This document shows positions 25,544 through 33,989 of a stretch of 36,425 nt of DNA, piece after piece. Source of the DNA: an uncultured Acidimicrobiales bacterium (GTDB taxonomy: Bacteria; Actinomycetota; Acidimicrobiia; Acidimicrobiales; SHLQ01); contig CALHTF010000072.1 of the NCBI GenBank assembly GCA_938038815.1, positions 1-36,425 of the forward strand. The letters are read 5' to 3'. The notes below the pieces were generated by a model, which was given only the letters and a program-made list of their open reading frames with translations, was not told the origin of the DNA and searched no databases. Each line of letters starts with the position of its first letter. The stretch's first letter is position 1. The translations under genes and the position numbers were made by a program.

Positions 25544-27211
25544 TCATGCCGCCAAGATGGCGACTTCGGCAATTTCGAGGCGCAACGGGGTTGGCCCTTC
25601 CCCGAGGTCGGTAATCCAGATCAGAACCGCGTCGCCCGACAAGCCGGTGAGGTCGACACTGGTTTCCGCGGAGAGTCCGGTGAGCGATTCGACAGGGGTT
25701 CCCCATTCCTCGAGCGTTGCTCCCGCACCGGTGGCCACATAGATGTCGGCGCTCCAGTCGGTGGCCGACGAGGTGATCAGCAGGGTCTGCAGGTCGGTGA
25801 CTTCGTCGAGCGCAACCCACAGACCAACGCCGGGTTTGAGGCTGCCGAATTGGCGGTTGTTGTATTGCTCGGTCCGCCAGAAGGTAGCGGGGTTGTCATC
25901 GTGGACGAGTGGAGCCTTGTCGCCGTGTTCGGTCGAGTCGCCGAACGGGTCGAGGGCGGCCGAGGCGACAAAGCCCACCGGCTGGCCACTCAAGTCTGGG
26001 TCGACCGGCGGTACCGGAACGGTTTCGGTCGGCGCGGCGACTGGTTCTTGCTCGCTAATGCCCACCGCGTCAGCGGTCTCGCGGACCAGGTCGCGACCCG
26101 TGCTGGTTCCGCCGAAGAAGACGGCGGCCAAGATGAGCGCGCCTGCGATACCGATCACGCCAAAGGCCGGAATCATCCACGTGCGTTCGGCTTGGGCGAG
26201 CGACTGCGATGTGGTTTCTTCATCGGCCACGCTGATGACCGGTGCGGGCAGCGGCGCATCGAGATCGGCCGGAACGCCACCCGCGTCGATCGCTTCGTTG
26301 ATCGCCAGCCGGAAGTCGGCGCCGGACCCAAACCGGTCAGCGGGATTGCGTTCGAGCGCCCGTAACAACACCGCTTCAAGCTCTTTGGAGCACCCGGGCT
26401 GAATCAAACGAGGCTTCGGCGGGTCGGATTGGGTGCGAGCGATCGCGGTTGCCATCTGGTTTCCGCCATCGAAAGGCGGCCGGCCGCACACTGCCTCGTA
26501 CAACACCACGCCGAGGCTGTAGAGGTCGGCGCGACCATCGACTTGGTCGCCGGTTACCTGCTCGGGAGCCAGGTACTTTGCGGTGCCCATAACGTCGCCG
26601 GTGCGGGTGAGGTCGAGCGAACGTTCGGCTTTGGCGATGCCGAAGTCGGTGACCACAACCCGGCCGTCGGTGGCGATCAAAATGTTCGACGGCTTGATGT
26701 CGCGGTGCACGACCGACGACTGGTGGGCAACATCGAGCGCCGTGGCGACCGCGCCGACGATCCTCACGACCTCGTTGACGTCGACCGGCCCGGGCTGGTT
26801 CATCAAGTCGCGCAACGTGTGGCCATCGATGAGTTCCATCACGATGGCTTCTGTTGGGGCTTCGGTCGGGGCTTCGAGTTGTCCGTTGGCCGCATTCGCC
26901 GGTTTGGTGAGGTCGATCAGATCATCGGCACACGCTCGCCCCACCGTGTCGTAGATGGCGACGATGTTTCGATGGTTCAGCCGAGCGGCCGAGATGGCCT
27001 CTGCCCGGAACCGTTGCAGGAACGACTCGTCGTCGCTGAGGTGCTGATGCAACAACTTCACCGCGACCGTGCGGTTGAGTACCTCGTCGGTGGCTCGCCA
27101 CACCTGGGCCATGCCACCGTTGGCGATCAATTCTTCAAACCGGTAACGGTCGCCAAGCAGGGTGCCTGCCCGATGGGTCGTGCCCACCACGGGTTGCAGT
27201 TGATCGGTCAC
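25544..27211 (-). CDS. Transmembrane Ser/Thr kinase with MviN-type sensor domain
   Basis: This 555-residue protein has a cytoplasmic Hanks-type kinase domain (about 22-305). It shows a glycine-rich loop (A-N-G-G-M-A-Q-V), K52, E71, H-R-D-I-K-P-S-N (169-176), D-F-G (189-191) and A-P-E-Q, so it looks catalytically active. An Ala/Glu/Thr-rich insertion sits at about 92-120. One transmembrane helix (346-367) leads to a discoidin-like extracellular domain (about 412-555) with D-D-N-P-A-T-F-W and L-K-P-G-V-G-L-W. That domain matches the C-terminus of mycobacterial MviN (Rv3910). The MurJ flippase part of MviN is absent, and there are no PASTA repeats. Start is GTG. Confidence 0.9.
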   Translation of the reverse strand: MTDQLQPVVGTTHRAGTLLGDRYRFEELIANGGMAQVWRATDEVLNRTVAVKLLHQHLSDDESFLQRFRAEAISAARLNHRNIVAIYDTVGRACADDLIDLTKPANAANGQLEAPTEAPTEAIVMELIDGHTLRDLMNQPGPVDVNEVVRIVGAVATALDVAHQSSVVHRDIKPSNILIATDGRVVVTDFGIAKAERSLDLTRTGDVMGTAKYLAPEQVTGDQVDGRADLYSLGVVLYEAVCGRPPFDGGNQMATAIARTQSDPPKPRLIQPGCSKELEAVLLRALERNPADRFGSGADFRLAINEAIDAGGVPADLDAPLPAPVISVADEETTSQSLAQAERTWMIPAFGVIGIAGALILAAVFFGGTSTGRDLVRETADAVGISEQEPVAAPTETVPVPPVDPDLSGQPVGFVASAALDPFGDSTEHGDKAPLVHDDNPATFWRTEQYNNRQFGSLKPGVGLWVALDEVTDLQTLLITSSATDWSADIYVATGAGATLEEWGTPVESLTGLSAETSVDLTGLSGDAVLIWITDLGEGPTPLRLEIAEVAILAA

Positions 27212-27269
27212 CGACCTACCAAGCTACCGCCCAAAGCGAAAACGACCGAGTTAGGCCTCGATGAGGCGC

Positions 27270-28109
27270 CTACTTTGCTGGACGTTGGTAGGCGATGCCG
27301 AGGACCCGGGGACCACCGTGGGTGCCGATGACCGGGCCGATCTTGCCGACGCGAATGTTCGACATGTCGACCTTAGGCTCGACCATCTTCAAGAAATCGT
27401 CGATGTCGGGAGCGTTGCCGTGCAGGATCGCCAGGTTCTCGGCGTCGGGGCCCGCTTCGACGATCTTCTCCAGGAGCCAGGCCATCGACTTCTTGCGGGT
27501 GCGCTGGCGACCAGCTTCCTCGACCTCGCCCGAGCTCAGGTCGAGCAGCGGCTTGATCGACAACATGGTGCCGAGCATGGCCTGGGCGCCACCGATGCGG
27601 CCACCCTTCTTGAGGTTCTCGAGGGTGTCGAGCGCACCGAACACGTGGGTGCGCGCCGACTGCTCTTCGGCGGCGGCCAAAACGTCGGCGGCCGATGCGC
27701 CCTCGGCGGCCGAAGCGGCGGCGTTCAATACGATGTTGCCCAAGCCGCCGGTGATGCTCTTGGAGTCCATCACATGGACCTTGACCCCTTCGACCAGGTC
27801 GGCGGCGGTGATGGCCGACTGCATGGTGGCCGACAGGGCGCTCGACAGGTTGATGGTGACGATCTCATCGCAGCCCTTTTCGCGCAGCCGTTCGTAGGCG
27901 GCCACAAACGCACCGGGGGCCGGGGCTGCGGTTTCGGGTAGTTCGTCGGAGCTCGCGAGTTCGGCGTAGAACTGGTCGATACTCAGGTCGACCCCGTCGA
28001 CAAATTCTCGGTCGCCGAACCTGATCGACAGGGGGACCACCTCAATTCCGAGGCGCTCCGTATCGGAGCTGTCGAGGTCGGCTGCACTGTCGGTAACGAT
28101 CCCAAGCAT
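27270..28109 (-). CDS. DegV-family fatty-acid-binding protein
   Basis: This 279-residue protein has the EDD/DegV fold: G-I-V-T-D-S-A-A-D-L at the N-terminus, I-N-L-S-S-A-L-S-A-T-M-Q-S-A, then the D-T-L-E-N-L-K-K-G-G-R-I-G segment typical of the family. DegV (FakB) proteins bind a fatty acid; in Firmicutes they present it to the kinase FakA for phospholipid synthesis. No FakA is in this window. It occupies the place between DUF6049 and the sigma/kinase genes where murJ is found in mycobacteria. A lipid-sensing link to the envelope cluster is possible but unproven. Confidence 0.88.
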   Translation of the reverse strand: MLGIVTDSAADLDSSDTERLGIEVVPLSIRFGDREFVDGVDLSIDQFYAELASSDELPETAAPAPGAFVAAYERLREKGCDEIVTINLSSALSATMQSAITAADLVEGVKVHVMDSKSITGGLGNIVLNAAASAAEGASAADVLAAAEEQSARTHVFGALDTLENLKKGGRIGGAQAMLGTMLSIKPLLDLSSGEVEEAGRQRTRKKSMAWLLEKIVEAGPDAENLAILHGNAPDIDDFLKMVEPKVDMSNIRVGKIGPVIGTHGGPRVLGIAYQRPAK

Positions 28110-28164
28110 TCGGCGAGAGTAGCAAGGGTTTTTGCGCGGCTCCTAGTAGGGCCGATGGGCAGCG

Positions 28165-30207
28165 TCAGGCAGCGAGTTGTGCCGAGGCTTTTTCGCGGCG
28201 GGTTCGCCGAGCCTGGCGAATCCACCAGATCGCCAAGATGATGAGCGCCCCAACCAAGATGATGATCCCGAGCCCCGAAAAAACCGTGCTGCGCACGATG
28301 AGCTGGGTTGGTGCCGCAAGTTGGATCGTCTCGTCAGGTGAGAGGACCGTTACCCGCAGCTTGGCGTCGCCCGACGACCGTGATCGGATCGGGACGGACA
28401 GGTTGGTGATCTGGTTTGGTTCGAGGGTTGCGTTGATGGTGTTGCCCTCGGGGAACTCGAGCTTGTCGGAGGTGAATCGAAGAACCACTTCGGCCGGGGT
28501 GTCGAGTTCGCTTTCGATGGTGAGCGGAATGTCGGCGGTGCGCGCCGTAATACTCACCACCTGTGGTTGGGGTCCGGTGATCGAACGCCGAACGGTATCG
28601 ATCGAGTCGTCCACCGCTTGCAAGTAGGCGAACTGATCGAGGGTTGCGTGGGTGCGAGAACCCGACACGAGCAGTAGTTCGCGCAGCGGCGCCGAGACCG
28701 CGGTTCGGCCACCGAAGAGCCGTTCGTAGCTCAGTAACAGGCCTTGGGATTGCTGGAGGCGGCCGCGGTAATCGGTGAGGGATTCGGGTTCGTCGGTCGG
28801 CGCGAGTTCTCTGATCATGACGCCGTCGCCTGTCGCGGTGCTTCGCTGGCCGGCCGACGAGAGGTCGTCGACCTCGGCGAAGAAATTGTCGAGAGTCGTG
28901 GCTTTGGTGATCGGCATCGCCTTGATGCCCGACAGGGCCACATTGAGGACCGATGGGTCGAAATCCCAGTCGGCCGAAGGTCGAACGATCACTCCTCGTT
29001 GGGTCGATGGTTGGTCGAACCACAGCGCCGCGAGGTCGGCCACAAAGTAGTAGGCGTCGAGGATCGGATTTTCGTTGGCCCCGAAGTGGCGGCTGAGTTC
29101 GGAGTCGAGGGTGGCTGCGGGGTGCGGGTTACCCCGGTCGTCAACAAGTGTGAATTGGTTGGTGACCGTGAAGGGAAACTGGGCCGACGGCAAGGGAGCG
29201 AGCAGCCGGTCCGACGCCACGAAGTGGGTATAACCAATGTCGGCCAGCATCGCCACGGTTTGGGGCGTGGCGGTCGAGTCGAGGTACACCGCCCCTGATT
29301 GGCTTTCGCGGGCCAGTTGGCGTCGAGCGACCCGGTCGCCGGCCCGCAGGAGTCGCAGGTAGGCCTGGGTCATGTTTGCTTTGCGCCACGCCTCCTCGTC
29401 GACCGACACGTAGGGCAAGCGAAGGGTCTCTCGCTTTTCGGCAGCGGTTCGTAGATCGGCGACGACGGCGTCAGATTCTTCGGCTCGGTCGAGCGCCACG
29501 ATCGTCTCGGGTACGGCGGCCAAGGTGACCTCGACACTCGGCCGACTCACGATCTCGCTGACCGCCGCCTCGATGCGCTCGCGAGCTTCATCGTCGAGGT
29601 CGCTCGTTTGGTCGGCTCCCAGTGCCGGTGGCGCCTGGATCGGCAGCGTCACGTTCACGAGCAGCTCGGGTAATCCGTCGACCGAGCTTGGGGTCACGAC
29701 CAGAAAGGTCAAGATCTCATCTTGTTGGCGTTCGCTCGGGTCGGCGAGGGTGATCAACACGGGATACACCCCGGGTTCGGCGATAAGGCCCCGGCTCGGA
29801 TCGGGCTCGGTTTCGGTGCCGCCCGTGCGCGCCGGATTAGTGGTTTCGATTTCGAGGATGATGCCAGCCGGAATGTTCGGCCCGGTGCGAACCTGCTTCA
29901 CCGGGGTCGGTGGGAGCATGAACACCGGTTCGGAAACCCCCGCTACGCCTTCTTTATGGAGCTGGAACTCCGACCGCGAAGCTACGGCGGGAAGTACCCG
30001 AGCGGAGATGAGGTGATCACCGCTGCCGCCCTGCATCGAGAGGGTGAGCGAGAACAGGTTGCCGGGTCTGATCCATGCTCGTTGGTTGATCAACTCGAGC
30101 GATCCGGGGCGTTGAGCGTCGGCGGCCGGGCTGATCGACACGAGCGACACGGCGATCATCACCAGCGCGAGCAACGCACGCATCACCGATGTCGGCCAGC
30201 GGCTCAT
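28165..30207 (-). CDS. DUF6049 secreted, membrane-anchored protein
   Basis: This 680-residue protein has an N-terminal signal peptide (hydrophobic core about 9-30, ending A-D-A-Q), a large extracytoplasmic region and a C-terminal transmembrane helix (about 643-663) followed by basic residues. It is the counterpart of Rv3909, the DUF6049 protein next to mviN in mycobacteria. Its middle part contains polysaccharide-deacetylase-like segments, but I cannot point to catalytic residues. Near the C-terminus L-E-P-N-Q-I-T-N-L-S-V-P-I suggests an immunoglobulin-like strand domain. The ATG overlaps the stop of the preceding GNAT gene by 4 nt. Function is unknown; the context is cell-envelope synthesis. 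Confidence 0.82.
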   Translation of the reverse strand: MSRWPTSVMRALLALVMIAVSLVSISPAADAQRPGSLELINQRAWIRPGNLFSLTLSMQGGSGDHLISARVLPAVASRSEFQLHKEGVAGVSEPVFMLPPTPVKQVRTGPNIPAGIILEIETTNPARTGGTETEPDPSRGLIAEPGVYPVLITLADPSERQQDEILTFLVVTPSSVDGLPELLVNVTLPIQAPPALGADQTSDLDDEARERIEAAVSEIVSRPSVEVTLAAVPETIVALDRAEESDAVVADLRTAAEKRETLRLPYVSVDEEAWRKANMTQAYLRLLRAGDRVARRQLARESQSGAVYLDSTATPQTVAMLADIGYTHFVASDRLLAPLPSAQFPFTVTNQFTLVDDRGNPHPAATLDSELSRHFGANENPILDAYYFVADLAALWFDQPSTQRGVIVRPSADWDFDPSVLNVALSGIKAMPITKATTLDNFFAEVDDLSSAGQRSTATGDGVMIRELAPTDEPESLTDYRGRLQQSQGLLLSYERLFGGRTAVSAPLRELLLVSGSRTHATLDQFAYLQAVDDSIDTVRRSITGPQPQVVSITARTADIPLTIESELDTPAEVVLRFTSDKLEFPEGNTINATLEPNQITNLSVPIRSRSSGDAKLRVTVLSPDETIQLAAPTQLIVRSTVFSGLGIIILVGALIILAIWWIRQARRTRREKASAQLAA

Positions 30208-30896
30208 AGGTCGAGCTCCAAAACCGCGAGCCCGGGCTCGACCGGCACGAACCCGAGCCGAACGTACAAGTCAAAGGCGTTCTGGTTGCTCTCTTGGGTG
30301 TTGACCAACACGTTGTCGAGTCGGCGGCGTTTGCACCATGTGAGGGCATCGCCGATCAAGGCCGACCCAATTCCTTGGCCTTGGAACGCCGGATCGACGG
30401 CCAGCCGTTGCAGGTAGCCGGTACGGCCCGCCCGCCCGGTTATCGAGTAGCCGGTGATGAGCGGTTGGTTCGGGTGGATCGCCACCCGAAATCGACTGGT
30501 GGGGGTCGCATCCATCGCTTCGCGAAAACTCGACGAGTCGAATCGCCAGAAATCGTCGAACGCTTGCTGGTCGATGACTAGGGCCGAGTCGCGTTCGCGT
30601 CGGCGGCCTCGGCGGATCTGGATCGACTGGTCGAAACCGGGCAACGATCGCAGCGGATGGTCGAGCAGGTGCAGTTTCTCGAGAACAGAGAAGCCTTGGC
30701 GCAGGAACGGACCTTGTTCGACGTGGCCCAATGCTCCGGTGACGATACGCCGGTACCCCTCGGAGTGCAGGCTGCGAATTGCGGTATCGATGGTCCCGGG
30801 CCCGATCCGGGTCAGCGGCATCAGGTAGCCAACCATGGGGTCGCCTCGCCACGAGCCGACACGAAACTTGTCGCTACCCGCAGTGATCACCTCCAT
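30204..30896 (-). CDS. GNAT-family N-acetyltransferase
   Basis: This 230-residue protein ends in a GNAT domain: L-A-V-D-P-A-F-Q-G-Q-G-I-G-S-A-L, the acetyl-CoA-binding motif, then N-T-Q-E-S-N-Q-N-A-F-D-L-Y-V-R-L-G-F. The N-terminal half resembles a degenerate second GNAT module without the CoA loop. I start it at the ATG at 30896, which has GAGGAG 10 nt upstream; the longer frame to 30950 adds 18 residues of non-conserved sequence. Its stop overlaps the DUF6049 start, so the two are probably co-translated. The acetylated substrate cannot be told from the sequence. Confidence 0.82.
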   Translation of the reverse strand: MEVITAGSDKFRVGSWRGDPMVGYLMPLTRIGPGTIDTAIRSLHSEGYRRIVTGALGHVEQGPFLRQGFSVLEKLHLLDHPLRSLPGFDQSIQIRRGRRRERDSALVIDQQAFDDFWRFDSSSFREAMDATPTSRFRVAIHPNQPLITGYSITGRAGRTGYLQRLAVDPAFQGQGIGSALIGDALTWCKRRRLDNVLVNTQESNQNAFDLYVRLGFVPVEPGLAVLELDL

Positions 30897-30975
30897 GATT
30901 TTGCTGCTCCTCGCTGCGGTGACTGGTTGGCGAGTTACGGGCGTTCGCACTCGCTACCGAGAAACTACTTGCAGG

Positions 30976-30991
30976 TAGGCTCTGGAGTGTG
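30976..30991 (+). promoter_or_regulatory. Candidate leaderless promoter of the HDAC-family gene
   Basis: TAGGCT (30976-30981) fits the actinobacterial -10 pattern TANNNT and ends 7 nt before the GTG at 30989. This is the spacing seen when transcription starts at the start codon. A GGAG only 2 nt from the GTG is too close to be a good ribosome binding site. Confidence 0.35.
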
Positions 30992-31996
30992 AGCGTGCTG
31001 TGGTTCAGTCATGACCGATACCTCGACCATGTTGCTGGGTCGGGCCATCCCGAGCGACCCGACCGGTTGCGCGCCGTCGCGCATGGTGTGGCTCGTTCGG
31101 CGTACGGCGAGGCGCTCGATCGGCGCGAACCCACCCCTGCCACCCAGGCGGCGATCGAGCTCGTGCATCCCACCGGCTTGTACGACGCGGTCGAAACGGT
31201 TGGGCTCGCGGGCGGGGGCCGGATCGACGCCGACACGGTGATGAACGACGCCTCGTTTGAGGCCGCCATGCTCGCCGCGGGCGCCGGACTCAACGCCATC
31301 GAGGCGCTCACTGCTGGCGAAGGCGACCACGCGTTCTGTGCGGTTCGACCTCCCGGTCACCACGCAACCGCATCGCAATCGATGGGTTTTTGTCTGTTTA
31401 ACAGCGCGGCGATCGCTGCTCGTACCCTTACCGGTGGTGGTGAGCGGGTGGCCATCGTCGACATCGACGCCCACCACGGCAACGGGACCCAAGACATCTT
31501 CTACGCCGACCCCGACGTGCTCTTTGTGTCGCTGCATCAGTCGCCCTGCTACCCGGGTTCGGGAGCGGTCGGCGAGACCGGCACCGGCGACGGTGTTGGT
31601 ACGACGCTCAACGTGCCGATGGTTCCGGGCACCACCGGCGACGCGTACCGGCAGGCCTTCGACCAGGTTGTGCTGCCCAAGATCGAGTCGTTTGCGCCGA
31701 CGTGGCTCATTATCTCGGCCGGTTTCGACGGCCACCGAAACGACCCAATCACCGACCTTGGCCTTACCTCTGGCGACTATGGCGATCTGTTGGCTCGGCT
31801 TTTGCCGGTTGTCGACAACGGCCGCCAGATCGTGTTTCTTGAGGGCGGCTACGACCTCGAAGCGCTGGCCGACTCGACCGAAGCGGCGCTTTCGGTGCTC
31901 TGTGATCAGACCGTGACCCACCCCGAAGCGGTAACTACCGGTGGCCCGACCAACGCGTCGATCGCGGCGGCCATGGCGTTGCACGACCTTGGCTGA
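30989..31996 (+). CDS. Histone-deacetylase-family (class II-like) amidohydrolase
   Basis: This 335-residue protein belongs to the arginase/deacetylase superfamily. It has R-P-P-G-H-H-A (H124/H125 charge relay), D-I-D-A-H-H-G-N-G-T (zinc ligands D160 and H162), S-A-G-F-D-G-H (zinc ligand D247) and E-G-G-Y-D (catalytic Tyr). All expected catalytic residues are present. Bacterial members deacetylate acetylpolyamines, acetoin-related substrates or acetyl-lysine, and the substrate here is not determined. It is divergent from the GNAT gene and its 3' end overlaps the CCA-adding enzyme gene by 8 nt. An acetyltransferase and a deacetylase back to back is worth noting. Confidence 0.92.
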   Translation: MSVLWFSHDRYLDHVAGSGHPERPDRLRAVAHGVARSAYGEALDRREPTPATQAAIELVHPTGLYDAVETVGLAGGGRIDADTVMNDASFEAAMLAAGAGLNAIEALTAGEGDHAFCAVRPPGHHATASQSMGFCLFNSAAIAARTLTGGGERVAIVDIDAHHGNGTQDIFYADPDVLFVSLHQSPCYPGSGAVGETGTGDGVGTTLNVPMVPGTTGDAYRQAFDQVVLPKIESFAPTWLIISAGFDGHRNDPITDLGLTSGDYGDLLARLLPVVDNGRQIVFLEGGYDLEALADSTEAALSVLCDQTVTHPEAVTTGGPTNASIAAAMALHDLG

Positions 31997-33242
31997 CCAT
32001 TCCGGTGCAGCCGACGTCGACGAACTCTTCGCCGAGGTTGCCGAGCTAGGCGAGGTCTTTACCGCCGCGGGGTTCCAGCTCTATCTGGTCGGAGGCTTGG
32101 TTCGCAACGCGCTGGTCGGTGCGCAAGGGGCCCTCGACGACATCGACTGCACCACCGATGCCACCCCGCCCGATATCAAGGCGCTAGCTGGTAGCTGGTT
32201 CGAGGCCCTGTGGACCCAAGGCGAGCGGTTCGGAACCATCGGCGGCAAGCGGGCGGGACGGGTGTACGAGATAACCACCCATCGCGCCGAGTCCTATGTG
32301 TCGGATTCCCGCAAACCGGTGGTCACGTTCTCGACCGCTATCGAAGACGACCTCAGTCGTCGCGACTTCACCGTCAACGCCATGGCCTGGACGGTTCCCG
32401 GTCGGGACCTGATCGATCCCTATGGCGGTCAGGCCGATCTCGCCGCCAAGGTGCTGCGCACCCCCCTCGACCCCGACGTATCGTTCACCGACGACCCGCT
32501 TCGTATGCTCCGGGCCGCCCGGTTCATCAGCCGGTTCGACCTGGTGCCGTCGTCCGAACTGCTGGCGTCGGCCGAGCGCTTGGCGTCTCGCCTCGAGATC
32601 GTTTCGATCGAGCGGGTGCATGATGAACTTCACAAACTGCTCGAGGTCGTCGACCCATCGGCGGGCCTGAACTTCCTGCTCGACAATGGCTTGTCGGCCC
32701 AGTTCTGGCCCGAACTCGATGCGGCGGCCATCGAACGGATCTGCGCGGTGAACGACGGGTCGAATCTGTCGGTCCGGCGGACGGTTGCCGCCATGATCGG
32801 TCTCGACGACGACACGGTGAGCAACCGGGTTCGGGCCCTCAAGCACAGCAACGACGACACTCGCCTGATCCGGCGTATGGCTTCGGCGGGAAGTGATTGG
32901 GCTCGGCGACGGTCGGCCCCCGACGATGAAGCGATCCGGCGCTTGGCGCTGCGAATGGGTGCCAGCCTCGTCGACTTTGTGGCTCTGGGTACCGACCTTG
33001 GATTGCCCCAGGCCGCTGAGGTTGTGGCGTCGGTCGATCGGCTGTCGGCGGCGGGGGAGCTTGACGATCTTGGCCCCGAACTCACCGGCGAGCAGGTGAT
33101 GGATCTACTCGGCGTCGGCCCCGGCCCCCAGGTGGGCGAGGTGCTGGCCGAGTTGCAGGACTATCGGTTGCGCGATGGACGACACGACCACGACACGGTG
33201 GTTTCGTACGCCCGTCAGTTCTGGCAAACGGCCAGCCGCTAG
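31989..33242 (+). CDS. cca: CCA-adding tRNA nucleotidyltransferase
   Basis: This 417-residue class II nucleotidyltransferase adds or repairs the 3' CCA of tRNAs; it is annotated pcnA in mycobacteria. It shows Y-L-V-G-G-L-V-R-N, the catalytic D-I-D-C-T-T-D-A-T, R-R-D-F-T-V-N-A-M-A and D-P-L-R-M-L-R-A-A-R-F. The tRNA-Ile here lacks an encoded CCA, so the activity is needed. I choose the TTG at 31989, which overlaps the upstream stop; the frame stays open to 31941 but that part is non-conserved and Arg-rich. Its C-terminus lacks an obvious HD metal site. Beyond DUF6049 it keeps the standard actinobacterial order. Confidence 0.92.
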   Translation: MADHSGAADVDELFAEVAELGEVFTAAGFQLYLVGGLVRNALVGAQGALDDIDCTTDATPPDIKALAGSWFEALWTQGERFGTIGGKRAGRVYEITTHRAESYVSDSRKPVVTFSTAIEDDLSRRDFTVNAMAWTVPGRDLIDPYGGQADLAAKVLRTPLDPDVSFTDDPLRMLRAARFISRFDLVPSSELLASAERLASRLEIVSIERVHDELHKLLEVVDPSAGLNFLLDNGLSAQFWPELDAAAIERICAVNDGSNLSVRRTVAAMIGLDDDTVSNRVRALKHSNDDTRLIRRMASAGSDWARRRSAPDDEAIRRLALRMGASLVDFVALGTDLGLPQAAEVVASVDRLSAAGELDDLGPELTGEQVMDLLGVGPGPQVGEVLAELQDYRLRDGRHDHDTVVSYARQFWQTASR

Positions 33243-33257
33243 AACGGCCAGCTTGGC

Positions 33258-33944
33258 TTAGTTGCCGATCTTTTTGCCGCGGAAAATCAGGGTTTCGGGC
33301 AGGCCCGGCTGGTCGGCGTACGGGTTCTCGATGAGCGTGTCGACCCGGAAGTTGGCCCGACTGAGACCCGAGAAGATCTCGCCGATCAGGTGGCGATGGG
33401 TCAGCGATGGCCCGCTACCGAGCACGGCCGCATCGAAGTAGCCGCGGATGACGGTTTTGTCGTCGGTGAAGTGATCGACCAGCGATGCCGTCGGGTGCGG
33501 AAGGCTCAGCACGAAAGGCATGTCGGCCTTGAGTACCCGGTGGACCTGGCGAAATACCCGGTCGAGGTCTTCGACGGCCGCCAACGCATGAATACTCACC
33601 ACGAGGTCGATCGACTCGTTGCGGACGAACGCCAGGTCGGCCAAGTCGGCTTCGTGGAGCTCGATCTTGGTTTCGTGTTCTTCGGCGATCTGGCGGGCGT
33701 GATCGATCTGGGCCGCATCGGGATCGACGGCGATGACCTTGGCGCCTGCCTTGGCCATGGCAATCGCGCTGTGGCCCATTCCGGTGCCGAGCTCGAGTAC
33801 TCGTTTGTTTTCGACATCGCCCAACAAGCGACGGTCGAGACCGTCGGTCAGGTTGGGTCCAAGCTCGACCCGATCGGTCGGCCGGTAACGGCCGCCGGGG
33901 AACGAAGTGGTGTAACGATGCCAGGAAGGTTCGGTGGAGGGCAC
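33258..33944 (-). CDS. Class I SAM-dependent methyltransferase
   Basis: This 228-residue protein has the SAM-binding motif I V-L-E-L-G-T-G-M-G-H-S-A-I-A-M-A, the acidic residue of motif II (V-I-A-V-D-P-D), and the later L-H-E-A-D-L-A-D-L and I-D-L-V-V-S-I-H-A-L. This is the methyltransferase type 11 family. No substrate-specific feature is recognisable. It is convergent with the CCA-enzyme gene (15-bp gap) and divergent from the DUF5318 gene. The start is GTG at 33944. Confidence 0.85.
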   Translation of the reverse strand: MPSTEPSWHRYTTSFPGGRYRPTDRVELGPNLTDGLDRRLLGDVENKRVLELGTGMGHSAIAMAKAGAKVIAVDPDAAQIDHARQIAEEHETKIELHEADLADLAFVRNESIDLVVSIHALAAVEDLDRVFRQVHRVLKADMPFVLSLPHPTASLVDHFTDDKTVIRGYFDAAVLGSGPSLTHRHLIGEIFSGLSRANFRVDTLIENPYADQPGLPETLIFRGKKIGN

Positions 33945-33973
33945 AGGCCTAAGTGTAGGGCAACGATGTGGCG

Positions 33974-33989
33974 TACCCTATAGGTCATG
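33974..33989 (+). promoter_or_regulatory. Candidate leaderless promoter of the DUF5318 gene
   Basis: TACCCT (33974-33979) fits the TANNNT -10 pattern and ends 7 nt before the ATG at 33987. No Shine-Dalgarno sequence precedes the ATG, consistent with a transcript that starts at or next to the start codon. Confidence 0.4.
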
